From NCBI GenBank assembly GCA_947453885.1, contig CANGIF010000036.1:1-33430 (forward strand): 33,430 nucleotides of DNA, in the 5' to 3' direction. This DNA comes from Flavobacteriaceae bacterium (lineage in GTDB: Bacteria; Bacteroidota; Bacteroidia; Flavobacteriales; Flavobacteriaceae). Below the pieces are notes generated by a model. That model had not been told where the DNA came from. It searched no databases and saw nothing but the letters and a program-made list of their open reading frames with translations. This document shows, piece by piece, positions 25,193 to 33,430 of the stretch. The translations under genes and the position numbers were made by a program. Positions within the stretch are counted from its first letter, which is position 1; every line of letters starts with the position of its first letter.

Positions 25193-26371
25193 TCAATCCT
25201 TGCGCCACTTTTTAGTTTCTTCAAAAACATGTTCTAATATGTTTTTGTCTTGTTCTGAAAACTCAACATGTCTTCTACTCATGACTACTTTTGCTACTTC
25301 AAAAGCTTTTTTTGTTAAATAGGTTTCAAAACCAGATGCACCACCCCAAGAAAAGCTAGGGACAAAATTCCTAGGAAATCCACTTCCAAAAATATTTGTG
25401 CTAACACCGACTACTGTACCGGTATTAAACATGGTATTAATTCCACATTTGCTGTGGTCACCCATCATTAATCCACAAAACTGTAAACCTGTTTTTGTAA
25501 ATCCACCTTTTTCATAATTCCATAACTTAACTTCTTCATAATTATTTTTCAAATTAGAATTGTTACTGTCAGCACCAATATTACACCATTCGCCCAATAC
25601 TGAATTTCCTAAAAAGCCATCATGTCCTTTATTGGAATATCCAAAAAGCACTGAATTATTTACTTCGCCTCCAATTCTACAATGTGGACCAACTGTTGTT
25701 GCGCCATATACTTTTGTAGCCAATTTAACTACAGCTTCTTCACCTAATGCAAATGGGCCTCGTATAACAGAACCTTCCATAATTTCCGCATTTTTACCAA
25801 TATATATTGGACCAGTAGCCGCATTTAATGTGACAAATTCAAGTTTTGCTCCTTCTTCAATAAAAATTTGATTGGAACAAATTACATTAACACTTTCAGG
25901 AATAGGTTCTGAAGTTCTATCTTTTGTGAGTAATTCAAAATCTTGACGTAATGCAGCATCATTTTTAGAAAAAATATCCCAAGTATGTTCTATAAACAAC
26001 ACCTTTTCATCATTGTACTCTATTACTTCGTATGTGTCAAAATCTACTTCATCTTGTGTATCAAGAGTATAAAAAGCAATAACAGAATCGTCTTTAAAAA
26101 TAGCTTGATTGGGTTTCAAATTAACAATTAGATCTACTAAAGTTGCATTGGGTAAAAAAGAGGCATTAAGCATTACATTTGTCTCTAATTCAACCATAGG
26201 AAATTTATCAGATAAATATTCTTCTGTTAAAGTAGTAATAGTAGATCCTAAATAAAGTTCCCATTTTTCACGAATTGTTAAAATTCCAATTCTAATGTCA
26301 GCAACTGGCCTAGTAAAAGTGAAAGGTAACAAATTAGTTCGTGCTGGCCCGTCAAAAAGTATGTAGTTCAT
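25193..26371 (-). CDS. GlmU-like putative sugar nucleotidyltransferase
   Basis: This 392-aa protein belongs to the GlmU-like group of Bacteroidota. The N-terminal half is an unusual nucleotidyltransferase-like domain (NTP_transf_4 type): it opens YILFDGPARTNLLPFTFTRP, where canonical transferases have the G-rich loop, and lacks the classical GxGTRM signature. The C-terminal half, from about 170, is a left-handed beta-helix of hexapeptide repeats (IYIGKNAEIMEGSVIRGP, VGPHCRIGGEVNNSVLFGY), as in acyl- and sugar-transferases. A true GlmU would have both GlcNAc-1-P uridylyltransferase and acetyltransferase signatures; here the substrate is unknown. It lies downstream of ribosomal protein L31 and a terminator, with a possible -7 box, TAATTTTG, at 26412-26419 (minus). 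Confidence 0.85.
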   Translation of the reverse strand: MNYILFDGPARTNLLPFTFTRPVADIRIGILTIREKWELYLGSTITTLTEEYLSDKFPMVELETNVMLNASFLPNATLVDLIVNLKPNQAIFKDDSVIAFYTLDTQDEVDFDTYEVIEYNDEKVLFIEHTWDIFSKNDAALRQDFELLTKDRTSEPIPESVNVICSNQIFIEEGAKLEFVTLNAATGPIYIGKNAEIMEGSVIRGPFALGEEAVVKLATKVYGATTVGPHCRIGGEVNNSVLFGYSNKGHDGFLGNSVLGEWCNIGADSNNSNLKNNYEEVKLWNYEKGGFTKTGLQFCGLMMGDHSKCGINTMFNTGTVVGVSTNIFGSGFPRNFVPSFSWGGASGFETYLTKKAFEVAKVVMSRRHVEFSEQDKNILEHVFEETKKWRKD

Positions 26372-26440
26372 ATATAATTAATTCTATGTTGGAAAAGATT
26401 TTAAATCTCCCCAAAATTACAAAGTTTATTTTAATAAAAT

Positions 26441-26472
26441 AAAAAAACCTTCCGATTAGGGAAGGTCTTTTT
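26441..26472 (-). terminator. Terminator of the L31 gene
   Basis: ACCTTCC (26447-26453) pairs with GGAAGGT (26460-26466) around a 6-nt loop, and on the minus strand seven T follow. It separates the L31 gene from the GlmU-like gene. Confidence 0.85.
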
Positions 26473-26496
26473 AAAATTTGAAACACTACTATAAAA

Positions 26497-26748
26497 CTAT
26501 TTAATATGTTTTGCGTATTTGTTTTTAAATTTATCGATACGTCCTGCTGTATCAATAAGTTTAGATTTACCTGTGTAAAAAGGATGAGACGTTCTAGAAA
26601 TCTCCATTTTTACTACTGGATATTCAACACCTTCGTGTACAATTGTTTCTCTTGTTTCCGCTGTTGATTTTGTAATAAAAACATCTTCATTTGACATGTC
26701 TTTAAAAGCAACTAATCTGTAATTTTCTGGGTGAATTCCTTTTTTCAT
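26497..26748 (-). CDS. rpmE2: Ribosomal protein L31, type B
   Basis: This 83-aa protein is the type B form of large-subunit protein L31, at the bridge between subunits. It starts [19 protein letters not shown] and contains the family's [20 protein letters not shown] near 51-70. It has no cysteine at all, so it is the zinc-independent form; whether a zinc-binding type A paralogue exists cannot be seen here. The promoter lies 110-140 bp upstream, leaving a leader of about 105 nt, long enough for autogenous control as known for L31 in other bacteria, although no conserved structure is evident. Confidence 0.96.
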   Translation of the reverse strand: MKKGIHPENYRLVAFKDMSNEDVFITKSTAETRETIVHEGVEYPVVKMEISRTSHPFYTGKSKLIDTAGRIDKFKNKYAKHIK

Positions 26749-26858
26749 TGTGTAAATCTTTTTTATTAATTTTACTATAATTTGTTTTGCTGCTTATTAA
26801 TACAATAAGGTATAAACGGATTATAGTTTTTGTTTTTAAATTTATTATTTTCAGTCTG

Positions 26859-26888
26859 CAAAAATACATTTATTTTTTAATTTACAAA
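26859..26888 (-). promoter_or_regulatory. Promoter of the L31 gene
   Basis: On the minus strand, TTTG (26885-26888), 18 bp and TATTTTTG (26859-26866) match the Bacteroidota promoter. The predicted leader is about 105 nt. Confidence 0.7.
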
Positions 26889-26955
26889 TCATTAATTCGC
26901 TTTTTTTAAGTTTTTGTAAAAAACATTTTTTTACTTAGATTTTATTGGGAATTAC

Positions 26956-26963
26956 TATATTTG
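26956..26963 (+). promoter_or_regulatory. Possible -7 box upstream of the DUF4199 gene
   Basis: TATATTTG matches the Bacteroidota -7 element and lies 22 bp before the DUF4199 start codon. No TTG lies 17-23 bp upstream, so the promoter is incomplete. Confidence 0.4.
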
Positions 26964-26985
26964 TAGATTAATAAATTTAATTTTT

Positions 26986-27528
26986 ATGGAAAAAAGTATA
27001 TCACCAGCTAAATCTGGATTAACACTGGGTGTATTGTTTGGTATTATAATGATTTTGGAATTTGTAGTAATGTACACAATTGGCATGAAATCACTTGTAA
27101 ATACTGCGTTTGGTACAATTATAAATGTTTCAAATTATTTATTATTACCTTTACTTTTTATTTATTTAGGATGTACTAATTACAAAATCAAAATAAACAA
27201 TGGCTTTATCACTTTTTCCGAATGTTTGAAAGTTGGAGTTTCAATCACTTTTATCGCAGCTTTCATATATGCTGTGTTTAATTTGATTTTCAATTTGATT
27301 TTTCCGGACTTTATCAACGAAATGATTGCTATTTCAAAGGAGGCTATGTTAACTAAAAAACCTGACATGACTAGTGAAGAACTTGAAATTTCCATTTCAA
27401 TGATTAAAAAATTCATGAATCCTTTTATTGTATTCCCTTTTACTTTAGTCATGTACTCTTTTTTCGGGTTAATATATTCCCTGATTATTGGTGCTTTTCT
27501 AAAAAAAGAAAATCCTCAAAGTTTTTAA
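26986..27528 (+). CDS. DUF4199 integral membrane protein
   Basis: This 180-aa protein has four predicted transmembrane segments (about 13-33, 43-62, 76-100 and 143-166), with a soluble loop between the last two rich in Lys, Glu and Met. It fits DUF4199, a Bacteroidota family of unknown function that is often next to a family 2 glycosyltransferase, as here (the next gene starts 5 bp after the stop). A helper role in membrane insertion or lipid-linked sugar transfer would be inference only. Confidence 0.85.
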   Translation: MEKSISPAKSGLTLGVLFGIIMILEFVVMYTIGMKSLVNTAFGTIINVSNYLLLPLLFIYLGCTNYKIKINNGFITFSECLKVGVSITFIAAFIYAVFNLIFNLIFPDFINEMIAISKEAMLTKKPDMTSEELEISISMIKKFMNPFIVFPFTLVMYSFFGLIYSLIIGAFLKKENPQSF

Positions 27529-27532
27529 TTTA

Positions 27533-28486
27533 ATGAATTTATCCCTAATAATTCCGCTTCTAAATGAAGAAGAATCGTTACAAGAACTCCATGATTGGAT
27601 TGTTGCTGTTGTAAATAAAAATAATTACTCCTACGAAATTATTTTTATTGATGATGGAAGTACTGACCAATCTTGGGATTTAATTGAGAAACTTTCTTCC
27701 GAAAATCCATCAGTAAAAGGAATTCGGTTTTTAAGAAATTATGGAAAATCTCAAGCTTTACATGCTGGTTTTAATAAAGCAAATGGCGATGTTGTTATTA
27801 CAATGGATGCTGACTTGCAAGACAATCCTGAGGAAATTCCAGAACTTTACGACCTTATCATTAAAGGAAATTTTGATTTAGTATCCGGTTGGAAAAAGAA
27901 ACGGTATGATTCGGTTTTTGCTAAAAATTTACCTTCCAAACTATTTAATTGGGCGGCTCGAAAAACTTCGGGTGTTCAATTAAATGATTTCAACTGTGGA
28001 TTAAAAGCGTACAAAAACAGTGTTATAAAAAACATAGAGGTTTCTGGCGAAATGCACCGCTACATTCCTGTTTTGGCGAAAAATGCGGGTTTTACTAAAA
28101 TTGGTGAAAAAATAGTAAAACACCAAGCTCGGAAATACGGCGAAACCAAGTTTGGAATGAATCGTTTCACTAATGGTTTTTTAGATTTAATTACCATTTG
28201 GTTTTTATCCCGTTTTGGAAAAAGACCCATGCATTTATTTGGTGCTATGGGGTCCATAATGTTTATTATTGGTTTTTTGTCAGCAGGTTTAATTGGCTCT
28301 ATGAAATTATACAAACTGTATCATAATTTACCTTACGACTTGGTCACAAACAATCCTTGGTTTTATATTTCTTTAACAACAATGATTATTGGAACACAAC
28401 TTTTTCTTGCCGGTTTTCTTGGGGAAATTATCCTTAGAACAAAAAACAATGAAGATCGATATAAAATAAGCAAAACAACAAACTAA
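27533..28486 (+). CDS. Family 2 glycosyltransferase, polyprenyl-phosphate type
   Basis: This 317-aa protein transfers a sugar from a nucleotide donor to a lipid carrier, like dolichol-phosphate mannosyltransferase or bacterial GtrB. The GT-A domain has LIIPLLNEEES (5-15), DDGSTD (40-45) and the metal-binding DAD (92-94) followed by LQDNPEE. The C-terminal part has two transmembrane helices (about 234-256 and 280-305), the usual topology of the group. It is co-transcribed with the DUF4199 gene. The sugar and acceptor are unknown. Confidence 0.92.
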   Translation: MNLSLIIPLLNEEESLQELHDWIVAVVNKNNYSYEIIFIDDGSTDQSWDLIEKLSSENPSVKGIRFLRNYGKSQALHAGFNKANGDVVITMDADLQDNPEEIPELYDLIIKGNFDLVSGWKKKRYDSVFAKNLPSKLFNWAARKTSGVQLNDFNCGLKAYKNSVIKNIEVSGEMHRYIPVLAKNAGFTKIGEKIVKHQARKYGETKFGMNRFTNGFLDLITIWFLSRFGKRPMHLFGAMGSIMFIIGFLSAGLIGSMKLYKLYHNLPYDLVTNNPWFYISLTTMIIGTQLFLAGFLGEIILRTKNNEDRYKISKTTN

Positions 28487-28594
28487 AAATTGACTTTAAA
28501 TTTATCTAAATAATATTTACCTAAAAAATTCCATTATAAAATTAAAGTCATTCAAAATTTAAGTACTAAAAAAATAAAACTAAATTAAAGCAGC

Positions 28595-30322
28595 ATGCAT
28601 ATCGAACAAAACATTTTAAACAAAGTAAATGAATGGTTAACCCCAACATTTGATAGCAACACACACGAATCTATAAAAACAATGATGACCCAATCTCCAA
28701 AAGAATTGGAAGAAAGTTTTTATAAAAATTTAGAATTTGGAACTGGCGGAATGAGAGGCGTTATGGGTGTTGGCACCAACCGAATTAACAAATATACTTT
28801 AGGTAAAAACACGCAAGGATTGTCTAATTACATGTACACTGTTTTTCCGGGTAAAGAATTAAAAGTTGCCATTGCTTTTGACTGTCGCCATAATAGTGCT
28901 AGTTTAGCAAAAGTGGTAGCTGATGTTTTTTCTGCAAACGGCATTAAAGTTTACTTATTTTCAGACTTGCGTCCTACACCAGAATTGAGTTTTGCTTTAA
29001 AATATTTAGGCTGTCAAGCTGGAATTGTTTTAACAGCTTCTCATAACCCTCCGGAATATAATGGATACAAAGTATATTGGGAAGATGGAGGTCAATTAGT
29101 ACCGCCTCAAGACGCTGCCATAATTAAAGAAATTGAAAATCTGAGTTATACTGAAATAAAATTTGACGCTAATAATTCTTTAATTGAATACATTGACACT
29201 GCTATTGACACTGCCTTTATTGATTCTTCAATTAAAAATGCAAGTTTTACTACCGCTATAGCCGCAAAAGAAAATTTAAACATTGTTTTTACTTCTCTTC
29301 ATGGTACCTCAATAAAAGTCGTTCCTCAAACACTAGAAAAAGCCGGTTACACAAATGTAAACATCGTTGCGGAACAAGCTGTTCCGAATGGGGATTTTCC
29401 AACTGTAAAATCTCCGAATCCAGAGGAACCGGAAGCACTAACAATGGCATTAGCTCTTGCTGAAAAATTAGATGCTGACATTGTTGTAGGTACCGATCCT
29501 GATTGCGATCGATTGGGTGTTGCTGTTAGAAATAACGATGGAAAAATGATTTTGTTAAATGGTAATCAAACCATGATTTTAATGACTGCCTTTTTACTAG
29601 AACAATGGAAAAAAGCAGCTAAAATTACCGGAAATCAATTTATTGGTTCTACAATTGTTTCAACACCAATGATGCTAGAATTGGCTTCCGGCTACGATGT
29701 AGAATGTAAAGTTGGTTTGACAGGATTTAAATGGATTGCTAAAATGATTAAAGATTTTCCAGACCAAGAATTCATTGGTGGTGGAGAAGAAAGTTTTGGT
29801 TTTATGGTTGGCGACGCTGTTCGTGACAAAGATGCTGTTGCTTCTACTTTGTTAATGTGTGAATTTGCAGCTCAAGCTAAAGCAAATGGCAGTTCTGTTT
29901 ATAAAGAGCTTTTAAAACTTTATGTAGATTACGGATTTTACAAAGAACATTTGGTTTCGTTAACCAAAAAAGGAATTGAAGGATTGGCAGAAATCAACCA
30001 AATGATGGTTGACATGCGCGAAAATCCAGTGAAAGAAATAAATGGTCAACGAGTTGTAATGCTAGAAGATTATAAAAAATCAATTGCTAAAAACTTACTA
30101 ACTGGCGAAGAAGAAACAATGACTATTCCAAAATCAGATGTGTTAATTTACTACACCGAAGATGGCGCAAAAATTGCTGCAAGACCAAGTGGAACTGAGC
30201 CAAAAATTAAGTTTTACGTAAGTGTAAATGCACCGCTAGACACCGTTGAAAATGCTTCAAAAGTGGAAGCTATTTTGGATTTAAAAATCAAAAACATACT
30301 TGTTGATTTAAAAATAATTTAA
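28595..30322 (+). CDS. Phosphohexomutase (phosphoglucomutase/phosphomannomutase family)
   Basis: This enzyme interconverts hexose 1- and 6-phosphates to supply nucleotide sugars for envelope polysaccharides. The 575 aa fit the larger bacterial PGM2-like type. The phosphoserine is Ser149 in TASHNP (147-152), the metal loop DPDCD is at 301-305, the sugar-binding GGGEESFGF lies near 400, and the phosphate-binding RPSGTEPKIKFY is near the end. Whether glucose or mannose phosphate is preferred cannot be told; family resemblance favours phosphoglucomutase with broad use. The stop overlaps the next start as TAATG, so the exporter gene is translationally coupled. Confidence 0.94.
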   Translation: MHIEQNILNKVNEWLTPTFDSNTHESIKTMMTQSPKELEESFYKNLEFGTGGMRGVMGVGTNRINKYTLGKNTQGLSNYMYTVFPGKELKVAIAFDCRHNSASLAKVVADVFSANGIKVYLFSDLRPTPELSFALKYLGCQAGIVLTASHNPPEYNGYKVYWEDGGQLVPPQDAAIIKEIENLSYTEIKFDANNSLIEYIDTAIDTAFIDSSIKNASFTTAIAAKENLNIVFTSLHGTSIKVVPQTLEKAGYTNVNIVAEQAVPNGDFPTVKSPNPEEPEALTMALALAEKLDADIVVGTDPDCDRLGVAVRNNDGKMILLNGNQTMILMTAFLLEQWKKAAKITGNQFIGSTIVSTPMMLELASGYDVECKVGLTGFKWIAKMIKDFPDQEFIGGGEESFGFMVGDAVRDKDAVASTLLMCEFAAQAKANGSSVYKELLKLYVDYGFYKEHLVSLTKKGIEGLAEINQMMVDMRENPVKEINGQRVVMLEDYKKSIAKNLLTGEEETMTIPKSDVLIYYTEDGAKIAARPSGTEPKIKFYVSVNAPLDTVENASKVEAILDLKIKNILVDLKII

Positions 30323-32148
30323 TGAATAACTTCAAGAAAATTTTTCATTTTATAGTTCCTTATAAAAAATATGCTTACCTAAATATATTTTTTAATGTTT
30401 TGTATGCCTTGTTCAGCACACTGTCCTTCATGGCTTTAATCCCAATGATGCAGGTACTTTTTGATCAAGCCAAACAAAATACAGTACAACCAAAATGGGA
30501 AGGAATAGTACATGCTAAAACTTTTTTGGAAAACTATCTCAGTTATTTTATTACACATTCAACAGCAACTTTCGGAGTGGGTTACACCCTATCCGTTATG
30601 GTAACGGTAATTATTTCCATTTTTTTATTGAAAAATTTGTCTGATTACTTTGCCATGTTTTTCATCACTTTTCTAAGAAACGGTATTTTACGCGACATGC
30701 GAAATGCCATGTACAAAAAAACCATTGACTTGCCGCTTGCTTTTTTTTCCGAAAAAAGAAAAGGAGATACCATTTCCCGAATTGCAGGTGATGTAAACGA
30801 AGTGCAAGCTTCCATGCTTTCCATTTTAGAATTAATTGTAAAAGAACCGTTAACCATCATTTTTACTATCATAATGATGTTTACAATTAGTACGAAATTG
30901 ACCATTTTTGTATTTATTTTCATACCACTTTCTGGCTACGTCATTTCGTTAATTGGCAAACGATTAAAAAAACAATCTACAAAAGCGCAGGAAGAACAAG
31001 GTGTCTTTTTGTCAACTATTGAAGAAACACTTGGCGGTTTAAAAGTCGTAAAAGGCTACAATGCCGAAAAATATTTTAACACTGTTTTTCAACAATCAAC
31101 TGGTAGGTTTTTCAATTTGTCCAATTTAATTGCCAACCGACAAAACCTGGCTTCACCCGTGAGTGAATTTATGGGAATTATGGTTATTGCTATTTTACTT
31201 TGGTACGGTGGTCACATGGTATTAATTGAAAAAACACTCAATGGCGCTTCTTTTATTGCCTATATGGGATTAGCCTATAATATTTTAACACCCGCAAAGT
31301 CCATTTCAAAAGCTTCTTATAGTATCAAAAGAGGAAATGCTGCAGCGGAACGCGTTTTGGAAATTTTAGAACAAGAAAATCCAATTACAAGTAGAGAAAA
31401 CGCCATTCAAAAACACGATTTTGAAACTGAAATTGCGCTAAAAAACATCGATTTTAAATACGAAGACGAATTGGTTTTAAGCAATTTTTCGCTAACCGTT
31501 ACCAAAGGACAAACGGTTGCTTTAGTAGGGCAATCTGGAAGTGGAAAGAGTACTATTGCCAATTTATTGACTCGTTTTTATGATGTAACCGATGGCGAAA
31601 TTGCAATTGATTCCAAAAACATTAAAGACCTCGATTTGCATTCTTTGCGAGGGTTGATGGGATTAGTTACCCAAGACAGCATTTTATTTAACGACACCAT
31701 TAAAGCCAATATTGCTTTAGGAAAACTAGATGCCACTGACGATGAAATTATAGATGCACTAAAAATTGCTAATGCTTTTGAGTTTGTAACCGCTCTTCCA
31801 AAAGGGATTTACACCAACATTGGCGACAGCGGCAACAAACTTTCTGGCGGTCAAAAACAACGTTTATCCATAGCACGAGCCGTGTTGAAAAATCCTCCAA
31901 TTATGATTTTAGACGAGGCTACCTCAGCGTTGGACACTGAAAGCGAAAAATTTGTACAAGTGGCGTTGGAAAACATGATGCAAAACCGAACGTCTATAGT
32001 CATTGCTCATAGACTGTCCACCATCCAAAAAGCAGACGTAATTGTAGTTATGCAAAAAGGTAAAATTGTGGAACAAGGCACACACGATGCGCTTTTAGCC
32101 TTAAACGGTACGTACACCAAATTGGTAAATATGCAAAGTTTTGAATAA
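30322..32148 (+). CDS. ABC exporter, fused permease-ATPase, MsbA-like
   Basis: This 608-aa half-transporter dimerises to move a lipid or other hydrophobic molecule across the inner membrane. Six transmembrane helices lie in about residues 1-330. The ATPase has Walker A GQSGSGKS (403-410), signature LSGGQKQR (507-514), Walker B ILDEATSALD with Asp531 and Glu532, and the H-loop His563. The sequence resembles lipid A exporters annotated as MsbA, but flavobacterial genomes hold several such proteins and the substrate is uncertain. It starts within the stop codon of the mutase gene. A terminator follows at 32215-32250. Confidence 0.93.
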   Translation: MNNFKKIFHFIVPYKKYAYLNIFFNVLYALFSTLSFMALIPMMQVLFDQAKQNTVQPKWEGIVHAKTFLENYLSYFITHSTATFGVGYTLSVMVTVIISIFLLKNLSDYFAMFFITFLRNGILRDMRNAMYKKTIDLPLAFFSEKRKGDTISRIAGDVNEVQASMLSILELIVKEPLTIIFTIIMMFTISTKLTIFVFIFIPLSGYVISLIGKRLKKQSTKAQEEQGVFLSTIEETLGGLKVVKGYNAEKYFNTVFQQSTGRFFNLSNLIANRQNLASPVSEFMGIMVIAILLWYGGHMVLIEKTLNGASFIAYMGLAYNILTPAKSISKASYSIKRGNAAAERVLEILEQENPITSRENAIQKHDFETEIALKNIDFKYEDELVLSNFSLTVTKGQTVALVGQSGSGKSTIANLLTRFYDVTDGEIAIDSKNIKDLDLHSLRGLMGLVTQDSILFNDTIKANIALGKLDATDDEIIDALKIANAFEFVTALPKGIYTNIGDSGNKLSGGQKQRLSIARAVLKNPPIMILDEATSALDTESEKFVQVALENMMQNRTSIVIAHRLSTIQKADVIVVMQKGKIVEQGTHDALLALNGTYTKLVNMQSFE

Positions 32149-32214
32149 GAAACGGCATTGCTATGTAGCAAACTATTGCTTTGTAACTTAGATTATTTCA
32201 AAAAATACGCTTTT

Positions 32215-32250
32215 AAAAAGAAGGTCATTACGGCTTTCTTTTTTTGTTTT
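32215..32250 (+). terminator. Terminator of the exporter operon
   Basis: AAAAAGAAGG (32215-32224) pairs with CTTTCTTTTT (32234-32243; one G-T pair), and a T-rich stretch follows. It lies about 65 bp past the exporter stop codon. Confidence 0.7.
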
Positions 32251-32325
32251 ACAAATAGTTATTTTTTTCCTTCAAAAACTCATTTTTCAATAAAAACAAA
32301 CCTTCCCAAGGTAGGAAAGGTCATC

Positions 32326-32451
32326 GTAATGAAAAAATAAGTCATCGTAATGAAAAGAAAAAGCTTTGTAATACAATTTCGACTCGTTGTAATTAAAAAG
32401 TAAGGCGTTGTAATAAAATTTTGAGGCTTTGTAATCAAAAAACACCCCTTT
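32326..32451. repeat. Degenerate tandem array with exact 21-bp period
   Basis: The core GTAAT occurs at 32326, 32347, 32368, 32389, 32410 and 32431; all five intervals are exactly 21 bp. The preceding bases are usually C-x-T or TT, and the following base varies before an A-rich run. The rest drifts freely. Units 3 and 5 share A-rich then TTT-C/T-GA, while 4 and 6 are A-rich only, suggesting a 42-bp dimer. It lies between the exporter terminator and the promoter of the next gene. All frames meet stop codons, and no distinct spacers exist. The period and layout match the array at 317-595, although the core differs. Confidence 0.85.
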
Positions 32452-32496
32452 ATTCAAAAAAAGTTTTTATTGAAACTTTTGCCATCTCAAAATGGT

Positions 32497-32504
32497 TATA
32501 TTTG
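32497..32504 (+). promoter_or_regulatory. Possible -7 box of the DUF2271/T9SS gene
   Basis: TATATTTG matches the -7 box and lies 26 bp before the start codon. The nearest TTG boxes give spacers of 15 or 24 bp, both outside the usual 17-23, so the -33 part is uncertain. Confidence 0.45.
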
Positions 32505-32530
32505 AATGTATTTTGTAAATCAAGTCCAAA

Positions 32531-33349
32531 ATGAAAAAAATAATTTTTCTTCTCTATACAATCGCTTTACTTTTGATTTTCTCTACTAAAGTTATTGCTC
32601 AAACAGCAGGCACACTCACTTTTACCTACACTCCAATAGCACAAGGAACAGGAAATTATGCTTTAGCTATTTGGATCGATTCAGGTCTTCCAGTTGGAAT
32701 TCAAAAAACTTTAGTTCGGTTTTGCGATACTAGTACCCTTAATTACTTACAGTCATGGGCAGCTATAGCAGGTTGCGCAGGTACAAATACAGGTTATAAC
32801 CCCACAAGTGGCGGATGTAATGTGATTGATGCAATTACTGGTAGTTCGCTATCAGGCTATGCTACTAGAACAGTAGTTTGGGATGGTACTAGGCGTCCTG
32901 GTGGCTATCTTGCATCTGATAGCACATATCGTGTAGCTATAGAAGAAACATGGGGAACAGGTACTAATCAAACAACACTACGGTACTTTACTTTTACCAA
33001 AGGTCCTAATGTAGATAATCAAACTACGGGTATTCCAAGTGATGCTAATTTTACAGGTATTTCGTTACTATGGCAACCTACATTGTCAACAGAAAGCTTT
33101 GCTGCCGCAACGGCAACGGTGTTTCCTAATCCGTCCAACACGGGTGTTTTTAATTTAGCGGTTAAGGACAGTGTTACAGCTGTAAAAGTATATTCTATTT
33201 TAGGCGAAATCCTTTCTAATGAAACCGTTTCACTATCCAACGGAGACACTAAAATACTGGATTTGTCAAGCTACAACAACGGTTTGTATATAGTTTCAGT
33301 TACCAACAACAAAGGCACAGCCAACTACAAAGTGGTTTTAGATAAGTAA
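32531..33349 (+). CDS. Secreted DUF2271 protein with T9SS type A sorting domain
   Basis: This 272-aa protein has a signal peptide (1-24, ending KVIAQ), a central domain (about 25-160), and a C-terminal type A sorting domain (about 195-272, FPNPSNTGVFNLAVKD, ending NYKVVLDK). The central domain resembles DUF2271, a periplasmic domain of unknown function: YALAIWIDSG, KTLVRF, IDAITG, TVVWDGTRRPGG and YRVAIEETWG follow its order. Family members are often near iron or redox genes, but none is seen here. It would be exported by T9SS to the surface. It lies just downstream of the 21-bp array and ends in a strong terminator. Confidence 0.85.
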   Translation: MKKIIFLLYTIALLLIFSTKVIAQTAGTLTFTYTPIAQGTGNYALAIWIDSGLPVGIQKTLVRFCDTSTLNYLQSWAAIAGCAGTNTGYNPTSGGCNVIDAITGSSLSGYATRTVVWDGTRRPGGYLASDSTYRVAIEETWGTGTNQTTLRYFTFTKGPNVDNQTTGIPSDANFTGISLLWQPTLSTESFAAATATVFPNPSNTGVFNLAVKDSVTAVKVYSILGEILSNETVSLSNGDTKILDLSSYNNGLYIVSVTNNKGTANYKVVLDK

Positions 33350-33365
33350 AATAATTATACCAATT

Positions 33366-33411
33366 AAGGTTGCGTTACAGTATTTTTGTTTGGTTGTAAC
33401 GCAACCTTTTT
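33366..33411 (+). terminator. Terminator of the DUF2271/T9SS gene
   Basis: AAGGTTGCGTTACA (33366-33379) pairs perfectly over 14 bp with TGTAACGCAACCTT (33395-33408); T residues follow. It lies 17 bp past the stop codon. Confidence 0.92.
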
Positions 33412-33430
33412 AGTTTAACGACATCTATAA

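Larger units (their letters stand above)
32149..32530. other. Intergenic region between the ABC exporter and the DUF2271 protein
   Basis: This 382-bp gap holds the exporter terminator (32215-32250), the second 21-bp-period array (32326-32451) and a -7 box for the next gene (32497-32504). Before the array, ACCTTCC near 32300-32306 pairs imperfectly with GGAAAGGT (one bulge). The short ORF at 32158-32340 spans the terminator and starts with TTG, so it is not called. Confidence 0.5.

Noticed and set aside
26352..26555. 67-codon minus-strand ORF between the L31 and GlmU-like genes
   Set aside because: It overlaps the end of L31, passes through its terminator and overlaps the next start; it is out of frame with both.
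28491..28550. Inverted repeat TGACTTTAA / TTAAAGTCA between the glycosyltransferase and mutase genes
   Set aside because: The loop is 42 nt and no T-run follows, so it is a poor terminator and may be chance in AT-rich DNA.
32158..32340. 60-codon ORF after the ABC exporter
   Set aside because: It starts with TTG, runs through the exporter terminator and ends in array 2; composition is that of AT-rich noncoding DNA.

Overview
The window is about 33 kb of AT-rich chromosome that looks like a member of the Flavobacteriaceae (Bacteroidota), most likely Flavobacterium or a close relative. Four things support this: type IX secretion (T9SS) sorting domains on two secreted proteins; the bamD-rpoZ-coaBC-porD-recN order; repeated promoters of the Bacteroidota form TTG-N18-20-TAnnTTTG; and families largely confined to this group (DUF4199, DUF6913, GlmU-like NTP_transf_4, fused E1 alpha/beta). 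I see no phage, IS element, CRISPR array or rRNA operon. Taxonomy is inferred from content only.

Layout. 1-595: intergenic, with two hairpin terminators and an exact 21-bp-period degenerate repeat array next to the kdsB stop codon. 596-6368 (minus): kdsB (Kdo activation for LPS), a 1218-aa fibronectin-III/T9SS surface protein, and fabV. 6446-11343 (minus): one housekeeping operon, bamD-rpoZ-coaBC-porD-recN, behind a clear promoter. 11474-12875 (minus): DUF6913 gene then dapA. 12924-14622 (plus): a 5'-nucleotidase split over two genes, C-terminal domain first. 14825-15081 (minus): tRNA-Ser, tRNA-Pro and tRNA-Arg. 15381-17389 (plus): a thiolase and an NlpC/P60 hydrolase. 17585-22216: a complete cyanophycin module, with cyanophycinase and isoaspartyl peptidase on minus, divergent from cyanophycin synthetase on plus. 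22319-22420 (minus): a possible 33-codon secreted-peptide ORF. 22654-24633 (minus): a fused 2-oxoacid dehydrogenase E1. 25056-25130 (plus): a second, identical tRNA-Pro. 25193-26748 (minus): GlmU-like protein and ribosomal protein L31 type B. 26986-32148 (plus): DUF4199 protein, membrane glycosyltransferase, phosphohexomutase and MsbA-like ABC exporter. 32326-32451: a second 21-bp-period array. 32531-33349 (plus): a DUF2271/T9SS secreted protein.

How it fits together. Much of the content serves the cell envelope: Kdo activation, BamD and PorD for outer-membrane and T9SS assembly, UDP-sugar type enzymes, a lipid-type exporter, DapA for diaminopimelate, and a peptidoglycan hydrolase. The cyanophycin genes form a self-contained nitrogen-storage cycle: polymerise Asp and Arg, cut to beta-Asp-Arg, release the amino acids.

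The most unusual signal is the pair of intergenic arrays (317-595 and 32326-32451). Their core sequences differ, but both keep an exact 21-bp register, equal to two helical turns, while most of each unit drifts, and both hint at a 42-bp alternation of two unit types. I do not recognise them as a named element; they are my best candidate for something undescribed.
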